This document shows, in pieces, positions 44,317-53,373 of a stretch of DNA of 64,000 bases. The stretch lies in contig NZ_JAHHZN010000010.1 of assembly GCF_018760735.1 (NCBI RefSeq), forward strand, positions 62,001 through 126,000, in the 5' to 3' direction. A model generated the notes under the pieces. The model worked only from the letters and a program-made list of their open reading frames with translations, was not told where the DNA came from and did no database searches. The position numbers and the translations under genes are program-made. The first letter of the stretch is position 1, and each line of letters begins with the position of its first letter. Source of the stretch: Hymenobacter piscis (lineage in GTDB: Bacteria; Bacteroidota; Bacteroidia; Cytophagales; Hymenobacteraceae).

Positions 44317-45693
44317 ATGAACCTGAACGGCTCAGTATTTATCAGCATCCTGATGGCCCTGTTTGTGGTGCGGGCGCTGCGCAACTTCCTCGATTTGCCC
44401 GCGCGGGCCCCTCACCTGAGCCGGCTGCTGGGCTACGTCTGGGTGCCGGGGGTGGTGCTGTTCGTGTTTTCGCAGATCATCGGCTGGAAAACCGATCAGC
44501 TCGACGAGCTCTACCTGCTCTTTCTGATGAGCACCATCGCCCTGGTACTGGTGCGGGTGCAGCAGTACCGCCCGGCCCGCACCCTGCTGCTGGCCCTGGC
44601 GCCCTACCTGCTCTACTCCTTCATCGAGCTGGTTTCCACCTTCATCAGCCTGCGGCTCCTGAAAGAGTACGATGATGCGTTCGAAAACTCCAAGGGCTTT
44701 GCCTTTATCTGGCTGTTTACCTTCGTGCTCATCGCCCGCAACCAGAAAAAACACCTGGACAAGGAGCGCCTCGAGCGCGAAACCGAAGAGGAAGCCAAGC
44801 GCAAGATTGAGGCCTACAATCAGGAGCTCGAACACCTGGTGACGGAACGCACCGCCTCTCTGACGCTCCAGACCGAGGAGCTGCGCGAAGCCCTCAAGGA
44901 GCTCAAAGTAACCCAGGACCAGCTGATTCAGTCCGAAAAAATGGCCAGCCTGGGCGAGCTCACGGCCGGCATCGCCCACGAAATCCAGAACCCGCTCAAC
45001 TTCGTGACCAACTTCTCCGACGTGAGCACCGAGCTGCTCACGGAGCTGGAGGAGGAGCAGCAGCGCCCCGACCGCGACCCGGGGCTGGAGGCCGAGCTGC
45101 TGCGCGATTTGCGTCAGAACCTGACCAAAATCACCCACCACGGGCAGCGGGCGGCCAGCATCGTGCGCGGCATGCTGGAGCACTCCCGGGCCAGTACCGG
45201 CGAGCGGCAGCCCACCCAGCTTAACCTGCTCGCCGACGAGTACCTGCGCCTGGCCTACCACGGCCTGCGGGCCAAGGACAAATCCTTCAACGCCACCCTC
45301 ACCACCGATTTCGACCCCGAGCTGCCCCCCATCGAGGCCGTGGGCCAGGACCTGGGCCGGGTGCTGCTCAACCTGTTTACCAACGCCTTTTACGCCGTGC
45401 AGAAACGCCGCCAGCAGCAGCCCGAGGGCTACGTGCCCACCGTGAGCGTGCGCACCCGGGCCCTGCCCGGCGGCGGCGTGGAAGTGCGCGTGCGCGACAA
45501 CGGCACGGGCATTCCCGAAGCCGTGCGCCAGAAAATCTTCCAGCCCTTTTTCACTACCAAACCCACCGGCGAAGGCACCGGCCTGGGCCTCTCACTCAGC
45601 TACGACATCATCACCAAGGGCCACAACGGCACCCTGACCCTCGAAACCGAGGAAGGCAAAGGCACCGAGTTTATCATTGTGCTGCCGGCCTGA
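44317..45693 (+). CDS. Membrane-bound sensor histidine kinase
   Basis: A 458-aa protein. Four or five hydrophobic segments lie in residues 5-140, followed by a coiled coil (145-205, rich in Glu/Lys). The HisKA box has [20 protein letters not shown] with His221 as phospho-acceptor. The HATPase domain has [15 protein letters not shown] (N box), VRDNGTGIP (G1), [16 protein letters not shown] (F and G2). There is no obvious extracytoplasmic sensor domain, so it may sense through its membrane part. It lies upstream of a receiver protein and a receiver-cyclase, its probable phosphorylation targets. Confidence 0.93.
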   Translation: MNLNGSVFISILMALFVVRALRNFLDLPARAPHLSRLLGYVWVPGVVLFVFSQIIGWKTDQLDELYLLFLMSTIALVLVRVQQYRPARTLLLALAPYLLYSFIELVSTFISLRLLKEYDDAFENSKGFAFIWLFTFVLIARNQKKHLDKERLERETEEEAKRKIEAYNQELEHLVTERTASLTLQTEELREALKELKVTQDQLIQSEKMASLGELTAGIAHEIQNPLNFVTNFSDVSTELLTELEEEQQRPDRDPGLEAELLRDLRQNLTKITHHGQRAASIVRGMLEHSRASTGERQPTQLNLLADEYLRLAYHGLRAKDKSFNATLTTDFDPELPPIEAVGQDLGRVLLNLFTNAFYAVQKRRQQQPEGYVPTVSVRTRALPGGGVEVRVRDNGTGIPEAVRQKIFQPFFTTKPTGEGTGLGLSLSYDIITKGHNGTLTLETEEGKGTEFIIVLPA

Positions 45694-45761
45694 GTGCGCC
45701 GCCGCCAGAACGTCGTGCGGCGCTTGCCGGAGCAGCTCCCGGGCTGAGGTCAGAAGCTGAT

Positions 45762-45855
45762 GGTCACTGCTCGGCTCGACTCCGCTCGGCATGACCTTCT
45801 TTCAATCAACAACCGACAACTAACAACCAACAACTAACAACCAACAACCGACAAC
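45762..45855. repeat. Repeat-rich spacer between kinase and response regulator
   Basis: A degenerate GTCA...CTCGGCATGACC palindrome (45762-45796) is followed by AAC-rich tandem units (CAACAACTAA/CAACCGACAACT, about 45805-45855), just before the regulator promoter box. Confidence 0.55.
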
Positions 45856-45859
45856 TGAA

Positions 45860-45867
45860 TACCTTTA
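45860..45867 (+). promoter_or_regulatory. -7-like box TACCTTTA before the response regulator
   Basis: Seven of eight positions match TAnnTTTG, ending 4 bp before ATG 45872. It would give the regulator-cyclase pair a separate leaderless transcript. Confidence 0.45.
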
Positions 45868-45871
45868 GCGC

Positions 45872-46270
45872 ATGAAAATACTGGTAGTGGACGATGAGGC
45901 CGACGTGCGGGCCCTGTTCGAGCAGCGGTTCCGGCGCGAAATCCGGAGCGGGGTGTTCTCGTTTTCCTTCGCCTACTCGGGCGAGGAAGCCCTGGAGTAC
46001 CTGCACGCCCACGCCTCGGAAGTGGTCCTGATTCTGTCCGATATCAATATGCCCGGCATGAGCGGGCTGGAGCTGCTGCGCCAGATCCGGCAGGAGTACG
46101 ATGCGCCCCCGCCCCCCGCCCCGCCCCAGGTGATGATGATTACCGCTTACGGCGACGAGACCAGCCGCCAGCAGGCCCTGGAGCTCGGCGCCAATGATTT
46201 TCTAACCAAACCCGTTGACTTCTCCGCCCTGAAGGAGAAGTTGCTCCACCTCACCGACCATGACAACTAA
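45872..46270 (+). CDS. Stand-alone response regulator receiver
   Basis: A 132-aa single REC domain. It has KILVVDDEAD (acidic pocket), phospho-acceptor Asp57 in LILSDINMPGMSG, Thr in MITAYGDE and Lys in FLTKPVDF. No output domain is present, as in CheY-like or phosphorelay shuttle proteins. The middle has a proline run (PPPPAPP) before the last strand. It overlaps the next gene by 11 bp. A TACCTTTA box at 45860-45867 is only 4 bp before the ATG, so it may start its own leaderless transcript separate from the kinase. Confidence 0.93.
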   Translation: MKILVVDDEADVRALFEQRFRREIRSGVFSFSFAYSGEEALEYLHAHASEVVLILSDINMPGMSGLELLRQIRQEYDAPPPPAPPQVMMITAYGDETSRQQALELGANDFLTKPVDFSALKEKLLHLTDHDN

Positions 46271-47306
46271 GATTCTGGTAGTAGACGATGAGGCCGACCT
46301 GGAACTGCTCATCAAGCAGAAATTCCGCCGCAAAATCCGCGAGAACGTGTACGAGTTCGTCTTCGCCCACGACGGCCGGCAGGCCCTGGAAACCGTCCGG
46401 GAGCGGCCCGACCTCGACATCATCCTCTCCGACATCAACATGCCCGTGATGGACGGGCTGGAGCTGCTCAGCCGCCTGCAGGAAGCCAACCCGGTGCTCA
46501 AAACCGTGATGGTATCGGCCTACGGCGACATGCACAACATCCGCACGGCCATGAACCGCGGGGCCTTCGATTTCGTGACCAAGCCCGTGGATTTCCAGGA
46601 CCTGGAGCTGACCATGGACAAAACGGCCCGCCACGTGCAGCAGCTCCGCCAGACGCTGCGCGCCATCCAGGAAAACAACATCCTGCGCATGTACGTGGAT
46701 GAAACGGTGCTCAACTTTGTGGGCCGGCCCGAGTTCAAGAACACGCTCATGGCCAGCGAAACGGTAGACGCCACGGTGGTCTTCATCGATATCTGCGGCT
46801 TCACGTCGCTCTCGGAGGTGCTGCCGCCCACCGATATCGTGACCATGCTCAACCGCTACTTCGACCAGATGGTGAAGGAAATCATTGCCCAGGGCGGCTA
46901 CATCGATAAGTTTATGGGCGACGCCATCATGGCCGTGTTCCGCGACGACTACCACCTCGACCGGGCCGTGGACGCGGCCCTGGCCGCCCGCGCCGCCGTG
47001 CAGGCCAACCACGACGTGCTGCCCGACGGCCGCCCCTACCAGCCCCAGGTCAGCATCGGCATCAACACCGGCGAAATGGTGTCGGGCAATATCGGCTCGG
47101 CCTCCCTCAAACGCCTCGATTACACCGTCATCGGCGACAACGTGAACGTAAGCCAGCGCCTGCAGGCCGCCGCCGAGCCCGGCCAGATCATCATCACCGA
47201 GGCCATCTACGAGCGCCTCCGGGAGTCGTTCCAGTGCCGCCCCCTGCACGAAGTCGTGCTCAAGAACAAGTCCGAACCCGTGATGATCTACGAGGTAGTC
47301 GCGTAG
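46260..47306 (+). CDS. Receiver domain fused to class III adenylate/guanylate cyclase
   Basis: A 348-aa protein. REC domain (1-125) with Asp58 in ILSDINMP and Lys108 in TKPVDF; a helical linker (115-165); class III cyclase domain (170-345). In the cyclase, Asp177 (FIDICGFT) and Asp221 (KFMGDAIM) are the two metal ligands. Lys217 and Asp287 are at the purine-recognition positions, and Asn296 and Arg300 (NVNVSQRL) are at the transition-state positions. All catalytic residues appear present, and Lys/Asp favours ATP. Phosphorylation probably regulates cAMP synthesis. It overlaps the single-domain regulator and converges on a gene with a cNMP-binding domain. Confidence 0.93.
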   Translation: MTTKILVVDDEADLELLIKQKFRRKIRENVYEFVFAHDGRQALETVRERPDLDIILSDINMPVMDGLELLSRLQEANPVLKTVMVSAYGDMHNIRTAMNRGAFDFVTKPVDFQDLELTMDKTARHVQQLRQTLRAIQENNILRMYVDETVLNFVGRPEFKNTLMASETVDATVVFIDICGFTSLSEVLPPTDIVTMLNRYFDQMVKEIIAQGGYIDKFMGDAIMAVFRDDYHLDRAVDAALAARAAVQANHDVLPDGRPYQPQVSIGINTGEMVSGNIGSASLKRLDYTVIGDNVNVSQRLQAAAEPGQIIITEAIYERLRESFQCRPLHEVVLKNKSEPVMIYEVVA

Positions 47307-47312
47307 CGGGAT

Positions 47313-47445
47313 GTGAAATAGTGAGATAGTGAAATGGTGAGTTGATGTTCGATAGACCTGATTGTGCTGGTTGCGCGGATTTCGCGGATTTCGCCAGCAG
47401 GTTTCCCGAACATCAACTCACCATTTCACTATCTCACTATTTCAC
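47313..47445. repeat. 39-bp perfect inverted repeat between cyclase and transporter-cNMP genes
   Basis: Arms 47313-47351 and 47407-47445 (GTGAAATAGTGAGATAGTGA start), spacer 55 bp. The right arm contains the stop codon of 47437-50142. It begins 7 bp after the cyclase stop. Confidence 0.92.
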
Positions 47446-50142
47446 CTCTCCCGTTTCGTTCTGCCGGCGCAGGCGCTGGCAGAGCACGCGCAGGATGTTG
47501 CGGAGCACTTCGGGGCGCTCTTCCATCACGTCGTAGAAGTCTTCCTGGTCGAGGCGGAAGGCGCGGGTGGGCGTCTGGGCCACGGCGGCGGCGGAGCGGG
47601 GCTCGGCATCGAGCAGGGCCAGCTCCCCGAAAAAGTCGCCCGCCCGGAAGGTGGCCAGCTGGCGGGAGCCGGTGAAGATGCCCACTTCGCCCGCGTGCAC
47701 GATGAACAGCGACGTACCCAAATCACCCTTGGCGAAAATCGACTCGCCGGCCCCGAATTCCACCTCCTGCATGATGGGCACGATGGCGCTGAGCACGTTG
47801 GCCGGCGTTTCGGCGAACAGGGCGGTTTGCTGGAGAACGGCCACCCGGTCGGCGGCGGAAACGTGGGCGGCGGCGGCGTGGTGCATAAGCAGGTGATGAG
47901 CCAGGGAAGGTTGGGGAACGAGAACGGCCTGGTAGGCAGTCGGGCGGGCGTCGGCCCAGCGGGCCAGCGCGGACCGGGCACTTTCCTGCACCAGCGGACT
48001 GCCCGAGGCCAGGTGGGGTTCCAGCCGGCTCATGCGGATATCGGCCGCCGGCCACTGGTCCAGGGCCCGGCTCACGGTCCAGTCGGAGAAGCCGGCCTCT
48101 CCCCGCTCCAGAATGGTGGCCAGCAAGGGCGCGGGCGCCGGGGCGGCGGGCAGCAGCCGGTCGAAGCGGGCGGCTTTGGCGGCGGCGGCCCCCACTTCGA
48201 GCAGGGTTTGCAGGCCCTGGTAAGTGGGCCGGTCGATGAGGTTGTCGAGGATTTCGAGGGCGTTGGCCTGCCGCTCCCGGGCCGCGTGGGCCACGTGGCG
48301 CTGGGCATCCAGGATGGGGCGGGGCGGATACAGCAGCAGCAGCAGCCCGAACAACCGGCGTTGCACCCGCTGCAGCTCGTAGCTCAGAGCCGCATCCAGG
48401 GCGGGCAGCGTATTCCGGGCGCGGCCGTGCAGCAGCTCCCGGGCCAGCAGCAGCTCCTGCTGCACCAGCTCCCGCAGCTCCGGGGTCTCGGCCGGGTCGG
48501 GGGCCCGGTGGCGCAGGGCGCGCAGGGCGGCTTCCCGTTTGGTCAGGTCGGGCTGCCGGGCCAGCTCCAACAGGGCGCGCCGGCTGGCGGCCTGGGGCAG
48601 GGAGCCGCAGAGGGTCGCCACCCGCCGCACCACGGCCGGGTTGGCATGGGTACGCAGCGTTTCGATGAGCACGGGCAGGGCCGCCGCGCCCAGGTCGCGC
48701 AGCTGCTCCGTGGCCGCGGCCCGGGTGGTTTTGTCGGCCAGGGCCTCCACCAGGGCCTGCACGTCGGCCTCGGTTACCGCAGCGGCAGCCCGGCCCGTAC
48801 TAACCCCGGCGGCCGCGGCTGGCGTTTCCGCCGGAGCGGCCGGTTCGGGGCCACCGAAGCGCGGGCTCACGGCGTGGTGCAGCTCGCTGAGGTAGTGCTG
48901 GTAGGTGCGGTAGAGCAGTCCGCCGGCCACCACCAGCAGCCCCGCCATCCAGCTCACCGTGAATCCCAGACTGGCCGCCGGCGTCAGCCAGAGCAGCAGC
49001 CCGGCCAGGCCCATGCCCAGGGGCTCATATAGGCCCTTGACCAGGGTATGGGCCTGCAGGCGCTCCTCGGCGGGCAGGGGCTGAAACAGAACCAGAAACA
49101 CGGGGTCGAAGAAGGCGCGGCGCAGCACTTCCTGCACCAGAAACAGCCCGCAGACGTAGAGCATGAGCCCGCCCGGTCCCGTGGCCCCGCCCAGCCCGAA
49201 AAACCCGAGGCCGGACAGCAACACCAGGGGCAGGGCCAGCAGCACCGGCCGCACGCCCAGCCGGTCGAGGGCCTTGCCCGTCACCACCAGCTTCATGAGC
49301 ATGGCCAGCAGGTAGGTGAGCGTGAGCACGGTGCCCACGTAGCGCATCACCAGGGCCTGGTCGTGGAACCGCTCCTTCACGTTGATGAAGAAGGCGTACT
49401 CGATGCCGGTGGTCACGGCCGCCACTACCAGCAGGCTCAGGCACATGGTGAGCACCAGCCGGCTGCTGCCCAGCCACCGTTGCAGCGGGGCCGCCACGGC
49501 CTGCTGACGCGCGGCCCGGGCGGCCGAGCGCACTTCCACCGCGTGCTCGCGGCCGGTGGCGCGCAGCACCAGCAGCGCCCCCACGTAAGCCCCAAAGGCC
49601 AGCAGCAGCAGCCACAGCAGCTCCGCGTGGTGATGCACCAGCACGGCCAGCACCGCGCCCAGGGCCTTGGCGGGCATGTCGCCGGAGCTGATGACGCTGA
49701 ACAGACGGCGGCCCTGGCGCACATCGAACACCACCGCCGACACGCCCCAGAACTCCAGGTTGGTGAGCAGGTAAATCACCCGGTAACCCGTCATGATGGC
49801 CACCGCCGCCCCTACCGACTGGCCCAGGGCCACCAGTACGCCAATCACGAGCATGAGCACCACCACGGCCCCCAGCACCCGCACGGCCACGGTCTGCAAC
49901 CCCAGGCGGTGCTCGAAGTGGGCGTACGCCTGGCCGGCGGCCATCATGGCCAGGGCCGCCGCCCCGTAGGCCAGGGGCAGGCTGGTTTCGGGGTGGTTTT
50001 CGAGCAGAATCACGTTGGCCGCCACGTACACCAGAATGGTGCCGATGCCGAGCAGGAAATTGTGCAGAAAGAACAGTCCCACCGTGCGGCCTTCCTCCGG
50101 CCGGATCCCCAGTAATTGCTGCCAACGGGCGAGTAAGGTCAT
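47437..50142 (-). CDS. Nucleotide-transporter-like membrane protein with HEAT repeats and cNMP-binding domain
   Basis: A 901-aa three-part protein. About 12 membrane helices (1-430) have the look of Npt/ATP:ADP-antiporter or MFS carriers (FFLHNFLLGIGTILVYV at the start). A helical HEAT-like region (about 450-750) has LGAAALPVLIETLR. The C-terminal cyclic-nucleotide-binding domain (about 765-885) has EFGAGESIFAKGD and the phosphate-binding cassette GDFFGELALLDAEPRSA, with the key Glu and Arg both present, so cNMP binding is plausible. It is convergent with the receiver-cyclase. Transport substrate unknown. Its stop codon lies in the right arm of a 39-bp perfect inverted repeat. Confidence 0.88.
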   Translation of the reverse strand: MTLLARWQQLLGIRPEEGRTVGLFFLHNFLLGIGTILVYVAANVILLENHPETSLPLAYGAAALAMMAAGQAYAHFEHRLGLQTVAVRVLGAVVVLMLVIGVLVALGQSVGAAVAIMTGYRVIYLLTNLEFWGVSAVVFDVRQGRRLFSVISSGDMPAKALGAVLAVLVHHHAELLWLLLLAFGAYVGALLVLRATGREHAVEVRSAARAARQQAVAAPLQRWLGSSRLVLTMCLSLLVVAAVTTGIEYAFFINVKERFHDQALVMRYVGTVLTLTYLLAMLMKLVVTGKALDRLGVRPVLLALPLVLLSGLGFFGLGGATGPGGLMLYVCGLFLVQEVLRRAFFDPVFLVLFQPLPAEERLQAHTLVKGLYEPLGMGLAGLLLWLTPAASLGFTVSWMAGLLVVAGGLLYRTYQHYLSELHHAVSPRFGGPEPAAPAETPAAAAGVSTGRAAAAVTEADVQALVEALADKTTRAAATEQLRDLGAAALPVLIETLRTHANPAVVRRVATLCGSLPQAASRRALLELARQPDLTKREAALRALRHRAPDPAETPELRELVQQELLLARELLHGRARNTLPALDAALSYELQRVQRRLFGLLLLLYPPRPILDAQRHVAHAARERQANALEILDNLIDRPTYQGLQTLLEVGAAAAKAARFDRLLPAAPAPAPLLATILERGEAGFSDWTVSRALDQWPAADIRMSRLEPHLASGSPLVQESARSALARWADARPTAYQAVLVPQPSLAHHLLMHHAAAAHVSAADRVAVLQQTALFAETPANVLSAIVPIMQEVEFGAGESIFAKGDLGTSLFIVHAGEVGIFTGSRQLATFRAGDFFGELALLDAEPRSAAAVAQTPTRAFRLDQEDFYDVMEERPEVLRNILRVLCQRLRRQNETGEVK

Positions 50143-50270
50143 GTTGTTACGCTAGGAGCTGCTCGCTATTCGCTGCTGCTGGTGGGCGGCAAGTTACAGA
50201 TTGCAGCAGGCAAACCCCAAGGCCCGCCCCAGCGAAAACCCGGGGGCGCCCACTACTCAAACCAACCACT

Positions 50271-50278
50271 TACCTTTC
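50271..50278 (+). promoter_or_regulatory. -7-like box TACCTTTC for the HD phosphohydrolase
   Basis: Seven of eight positions match TAnnTTTG, 66 bp before ATG 50345; it lies inside the longer reading frame and so supports the shorter protein. Confidence 0.4.
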
Positions 50279-50344
50279 CGCTCCCCAATTCCCCCCGGAC
50301 CCGGGCAGTCAGCAGCTGCCCGCCAACAGCCCTCAGCCAACGCA

Positions 50345-50947
50345 ATGGATTGCCTTCGCGCCGAAACCTACGTGCTCGACCAGCTCCGGCGGCACCTCTC
50401 GCCCACCCTGTTCTACCACGGCCTGGACCACACCCTCGACGTGACGGAGCAGGCCCTCTCGCTGGCGGCGGCCGAGGGCATTACCGATCCGGAAACCCGG
50501 CAGCTGCTGCGCACGGCCGCGCTCTACCACGATGCGGGTTTCCTGACCACCTACCAGGGCCACGAGGCGGCCAGCTGCGCCCTGGCCCGGCGGGTACTGC
50601 CCGACTTCGGCTACGCCCCGGACCAGATCGGGCTCATCTGCCAGCTCATCATGGCCACCCAAATGCCCCAGAATCCCGGCGACTCTGCCCTGGCCCGCAT
50701 CCTCTGCGACGCCGACCTGGACTACCTCGGCCGCCCCGCCGACTTCTGGCCCGTCAGCCAGCGCCTGTTTGAGGAGCTGACCCTGCGCCACCTGATGCCC
50801 GACGAAACTGCCTGGCTGAAGCTACAAGTACGCTTTCTGAGCACCCACCGCTACTGGACGCCCACCGCCACCGCCCGCCGCGAAGCCGAAAAGCAGGCCC
50901 GCCTGGCAGAGGTGCAGGAAAAATTGGCGAATGGGGTGAGGAGGTGA
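50345..50947 (+). CDS. HD-domain metal-dependent phosphohydrolase
   Basis: A 200-aa HD superfamily protein. FYHGLDHTLDVTEQAL, LLRTAALYHDAGFL (the HD pair) and ILCDADLDYLGR (distal Asp) form the metal site. Family members hydrolyse nucleotides or cyclic nucleotides. The frame extends to 50201, but ATG 50345 starts the domain properly and follows a TACCTTTC box at 50271-50278. It is divergent from the transporter-cNMP gene. Being beside a cyclase and a cNMP-binding protein, it could be a phosphodiesterase for the signal (inference). Its last codons are made of a GAGGTG-rich repeat. Confidence 0.82.
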   Translation: MDCLRAETYVLDQLRRHLSPTLFYHGLDHTLDVTEQALSLAAAEGITDPETRQLLRTAALYHDAGFLTTYQGHEAASCALARRVLPDFGYAPDQIGLICQLIMATQMPQNPGDSALARILCDADLDYLGRPADFWPVSQRLFEELTLRHLMPDETAWLKLQVRFLSTHRYWTPTATARREAEKQARLAEVQEKLANGVRR

Positions 50948-50966
50948 GGAGGTGATGAAGTGAAAA

Positions 50967-51076
50967 GGAACGTCATCCTGAGCGGAGCGAAGAATCCTGT
51001 CGCGTTGCAACGAGTCGTTGGTACGATGGTCGTTCACGCGTGATAAGCTCCTTCGCTCCGCTCAGGATGACGTTCC
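50967..51076. repeat. Family A element with 26-bp perfect arms
   Basis: Arms 50967-50992 and 51051-51076 (GGAACGTCATCCTGAGCGGA start). Outside the arms, GAGGTG/CACCTC-rich tracts continue the symmetry as far as the stop codons of both neighbours. Confidence 0.9.
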
Positions 51077-51081
51077 CTTTT

Positions 51082-51163
51082 ACCTCCTCACCTCCTCACC
51101 TCCTCACCCCATCACCTCCTCACCCCATTACCCCATTACCTCCTCACCCCATCACCCCCTCAC
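51082..51163. repeat. ACCTCCTC/ACCCCATC tandem tract
   Basis: An imperfect tandem array of 8-bp units, containing the stop codon of 51160-52086 at its right end. Confidence 0.8.
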
Positions 51164-52086
51164 CGCCGCGTGCCGGGGATGCGGAATTGCAGGCCCAGGC
51201 TCGGGATAAAGGTCAGGCCGCTGAGTTTGGCGGTGCGGTTGTTGAGCAGCGCAAACTCGCCGTAGTTCTGGTAGTACACCGAGAGGGCCGGAATCACGTA
51301 GGCGTAGCGGTAGCCCAGCTTGGCGTTGAAAAAGGCCCCGAAGGAGCTGAAGTTGCGGCGCGTGGTGGGCAGCGCCGGCACCCGGCTGCCGGGCCCGTTG
51401 TAAAGCTCGCCCGGCGTAATGCCGTAGCGCAGAAACGTGTGGGCGTACACCAGCCCGTAGGAAATAGCCCCGATTTCCTCCTCCGCCCCCAACGACTGGC
51501 TGAACACCAGTGGCACCAGCAGGTCGTGGCGGCTGGCCCGGAAGTCGAGCAGGGTGTTGATGTCGCTGATGAAGGGAATGTCGGGCAGTTTGGAGCGCTG
51601 GGTGGCGTACTGCAGCCCGATGCTGCCGTACGTGGCCCCGGCCTGGCGGCTGCCCGGGTTTTCGGGCGTGCCGGTGGGCCCCAGGAACTGGTACATGGCA
51701 TCGAAGACGTGGGAGCCGAAGGCGTACTTGTAGCCCACGTCAAAGCGCTCCACCACCCCGTAGCGCACGTACAGGTCCGACGACGGCCGCACCGGGTCCA
51801 GGGCGTAGGCAATGGCGGCCACCTGCAGGTTTTCCACCGTCTGGTTGTAGCCCACCGTATCCTTGCCGGCCAGGTTCTCGGCGGCCGATTTGAGGGTGGC
51901 CCCGGCCTTGCCGATGGTTTCGGTGGGCAGGTTGAAGGCCAGGTTGCCGCCCACCCGGAACTCGCCCCGGGGCGTTACTTTGCCCGTGCTCACAATAGCC
52001 CGCGGGGCGGTGCAGGAAGCCGAAAACAGCAGCGCCGCGCCACCTGTCAGCGCCAGCCCCTTGCGAAGTGAGAAAAAGATAGTCAT
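51160..52086 (-). CDS. Outer-membrane-type lipoprotein, unknown function
   Basis: A 308-aa protein. A lipoprotein signal (GGAALLFSASC, Cys at 25) is followed by alternating hydrophobic strands rich in Tyr, Gly and Phe (VRYGVVERFDVGYKY, YSIGLQ-like segments) and a final FIPSLGLQFRI. It looks like a beta-barrel or barrel-like outer-membrane protein. The frame runs up to 52224, but its first 46 codons are translated from a GTCATCCTGAGC repeat, so start 52086 is chosen; a TACTTTCG box lies at 52148-52155. The stop is inside the tandem ACCTCCTC repeat. Confidence 0.7.
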   Translation of the reverse strand: MTIFFSLRKGLALTGGAALLFSASCTAPRAIVSTGKVTPRGEFRVGGNLAFNLPTETIGKAGATLKSAAENLAGKDTVGYNQTVENLQVAAIAYALDPVRPSSDLYVRYGVVERFDVGYKYAFGSHVFDAMYQFLGPTGTPENPGSRQAGATYGSIGLQYATQRSKLPDIPFISDINTLLDFRASRHDLLVPLVFSQSLGAEEEIGAISYGLVYAHTFLRYGITPGELYNGPGSRVPALPTTRRNFSSFGAFFNAKLGYRYAYVIPALSVYYQNYGEFALLNNRTAKLSGLTFIPSLGLQFRIPGTRR

Positions 52087-52147
52087 GCAGCTCAGGCAGA
52101 AAAAAAGGAAAGAAATCAGACGGCCGGCCGAAAGGCCAAAACCGGGC

Positions 52148-52155
52148 CGAAAGTA
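52148..52155 (-). promoter_or_regulatory. -7-like box TACTTTCG for the lipoprotein 51160-52086
   Basis: Seven of eight positions match TAnnTTTG, 61 bp before the chosen start, within the longer frame. Confidence 0.4.
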
Positions 52156-52192
52156 GCCTTTTCGCCCGACAGCTAAAGAGCTGCCCTCAAAA

Positions 52193-52235
52193 CCAGAACG
52201 GTCATCCTGAGCGGAGCGAAGCATGACCGTTCTGG
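52193..52235. repeat. Family A element, compact form
   Basis: CCAGAACGGTCAT and ATGACCGTTCTGG (13-bp perfect arms) enclose CCTGAGCGGAGCGAAGC. Lies between the desaturase stop and the lipoprotein promoter. Confidence 0.85.
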
Positions 52236-52254
52236 TGTATCTGAAAATTCTACC

Positions 52255-53373
52255 CTACGCCGCCACCCGGGGACGCGCCGCGTGGGCTTCGGCGTAGGCC
52301 TCGGCGCCCAACCGGCGCAGCATCCGCTGGTGCGATTTGAGCGCCCCGAGGAAGGTTTCGTTTTCCAGGTAGGGCACCCCGAATTCGTGAGCCGTTTCGC
52401 GCAGGATGTTGGCCAGGGCGGGGTAGTGAATGTGGCAGACCTTGGGAAACAGGTGGTGCTCAATCTGCCGGTTGAGGCCCCCGCACAGGAAGCTGGCCAG
52501 GCGGCTGTTGGGCGAGAAGTTGGCCGTGGTGCGCATCTGGTGCACGGCCCAGGCTTCCTGCATGTCGCCCTGCTCGTTGGGCAGCGGAAAAGCCGTGCCC
52601 TCCACCACGTGGGCCAGCTGAAACACGAGGCCCAGCACCAGCCCTTCCACGAAGTGCATGCCCACAAACCCGATAATGAACTGCCACCACGTGATATCGA
52701 GCACCACCAGCGGCAGCACAATGAACAGCACGTAGTAGATAGCCTTGTAGAAGAACAGGTTGAAATACTCCCGCCGCGGGTGGTTGGCCACCTGCTGCCC
52801 GATTTTGGGCTGGAAAAACTTCACGTAGTCCTTGCGCAGCACCCAGGAGAGGGAAGCCAGCCCGTACACCGGAAACGCGTACCAGTGCTGAAACTGCTGA
52901 ATCCAGCGCACCGGCTCCTGCTCATCGAGCCGGATCAGGCCAGGGGCCACTTCAATATCCTCGTCGTGGCCGGCAATGTTGGTGTAGGTGTGGTGCACCA
53001 CGTTGTGGGTGATGTTCCAGACGTAAGGGCTGGCCCCGATCAGGTTAAACACCAGGCCGAGGCCCTTGTTGACGTGCTTGTTGGCCGAAAACGAGCCGTG
53101 CATGGCGTCGTGGCACACGTTGAAGCCTATAAAGGCACAAATGGCCCCCAGCACCGCCGCCAGCCCGGCCATCACGGGCACGCTGAACTGGTTCGACATA
53201 ATCAGGCCGTAGGTGACCACGAAAGCCGTCAGGAAGAAAATGGTTTTGGCCCACATGGCCCCGTTGGCGTGGCGCGAGAGGTTGCGCTCCTTGAAATAGG
53301 CGTCGGCCCGCTCCCGCACCGTGGCGAAAAACGTGGACCGCTGGACGTTGGTAAATTTCAAGGGTTTGCTCAT
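52255..53373 (-). CDS. Front-end fatty acid desaturase
   Basis: A 372-aa membrane di-iron desaturase. Three His boxes are visible: HDAMH (88-92), HNVVHH in the middle, and QIEHH (303-307). The Gln in the third box marks front-end (delta-5/6 type) or linoleoyl-CoA-desaturase-like enzymes. Hydrophobic pairs at about 43-85 and 190-240 fit four membrane helices. There is no fused cytochrome b5. It probably introduces a double bond into membrane lipid acyl chains using oxygen. It is divergent from xdhA across a 453-bp gap; a near-consensus TATCTTGG box lies at 53464-53471. Confidence 0.9.
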   Translation of the reverse strand: MSKPLKFTNVQRSTFFATVRERADAYFKERNLSRHANGAMWAKTIFFLTAFVVTYGLIMSNQFSVPVMAGLAAVLGAICAFIGFNVCHDAMHGSFSANKHVNKGLGLVFNLIGASPYVWNITHNVVHHTYTNIAGHDEDIEVAPGLIRLDEQEPVRWIQQFQHWYAFPVYGLASLSWVLRKDYVKFFQPKIGQQVANHPRREYFNLFFYKAIYYVLFIVLPLVVLDITWWQFIIGFVGMHFVEGLVLGLVFQLAHVVEGTAFPLPNEQGDMQEAWAVHQMRTTANFSPNSRLASFLCGGLNRQIEHHLFPKVCHIHYPALANILRETAHEFGVPYLENETFLGALKSHQRMLRRLGAEAYAEAHAARPRVAA

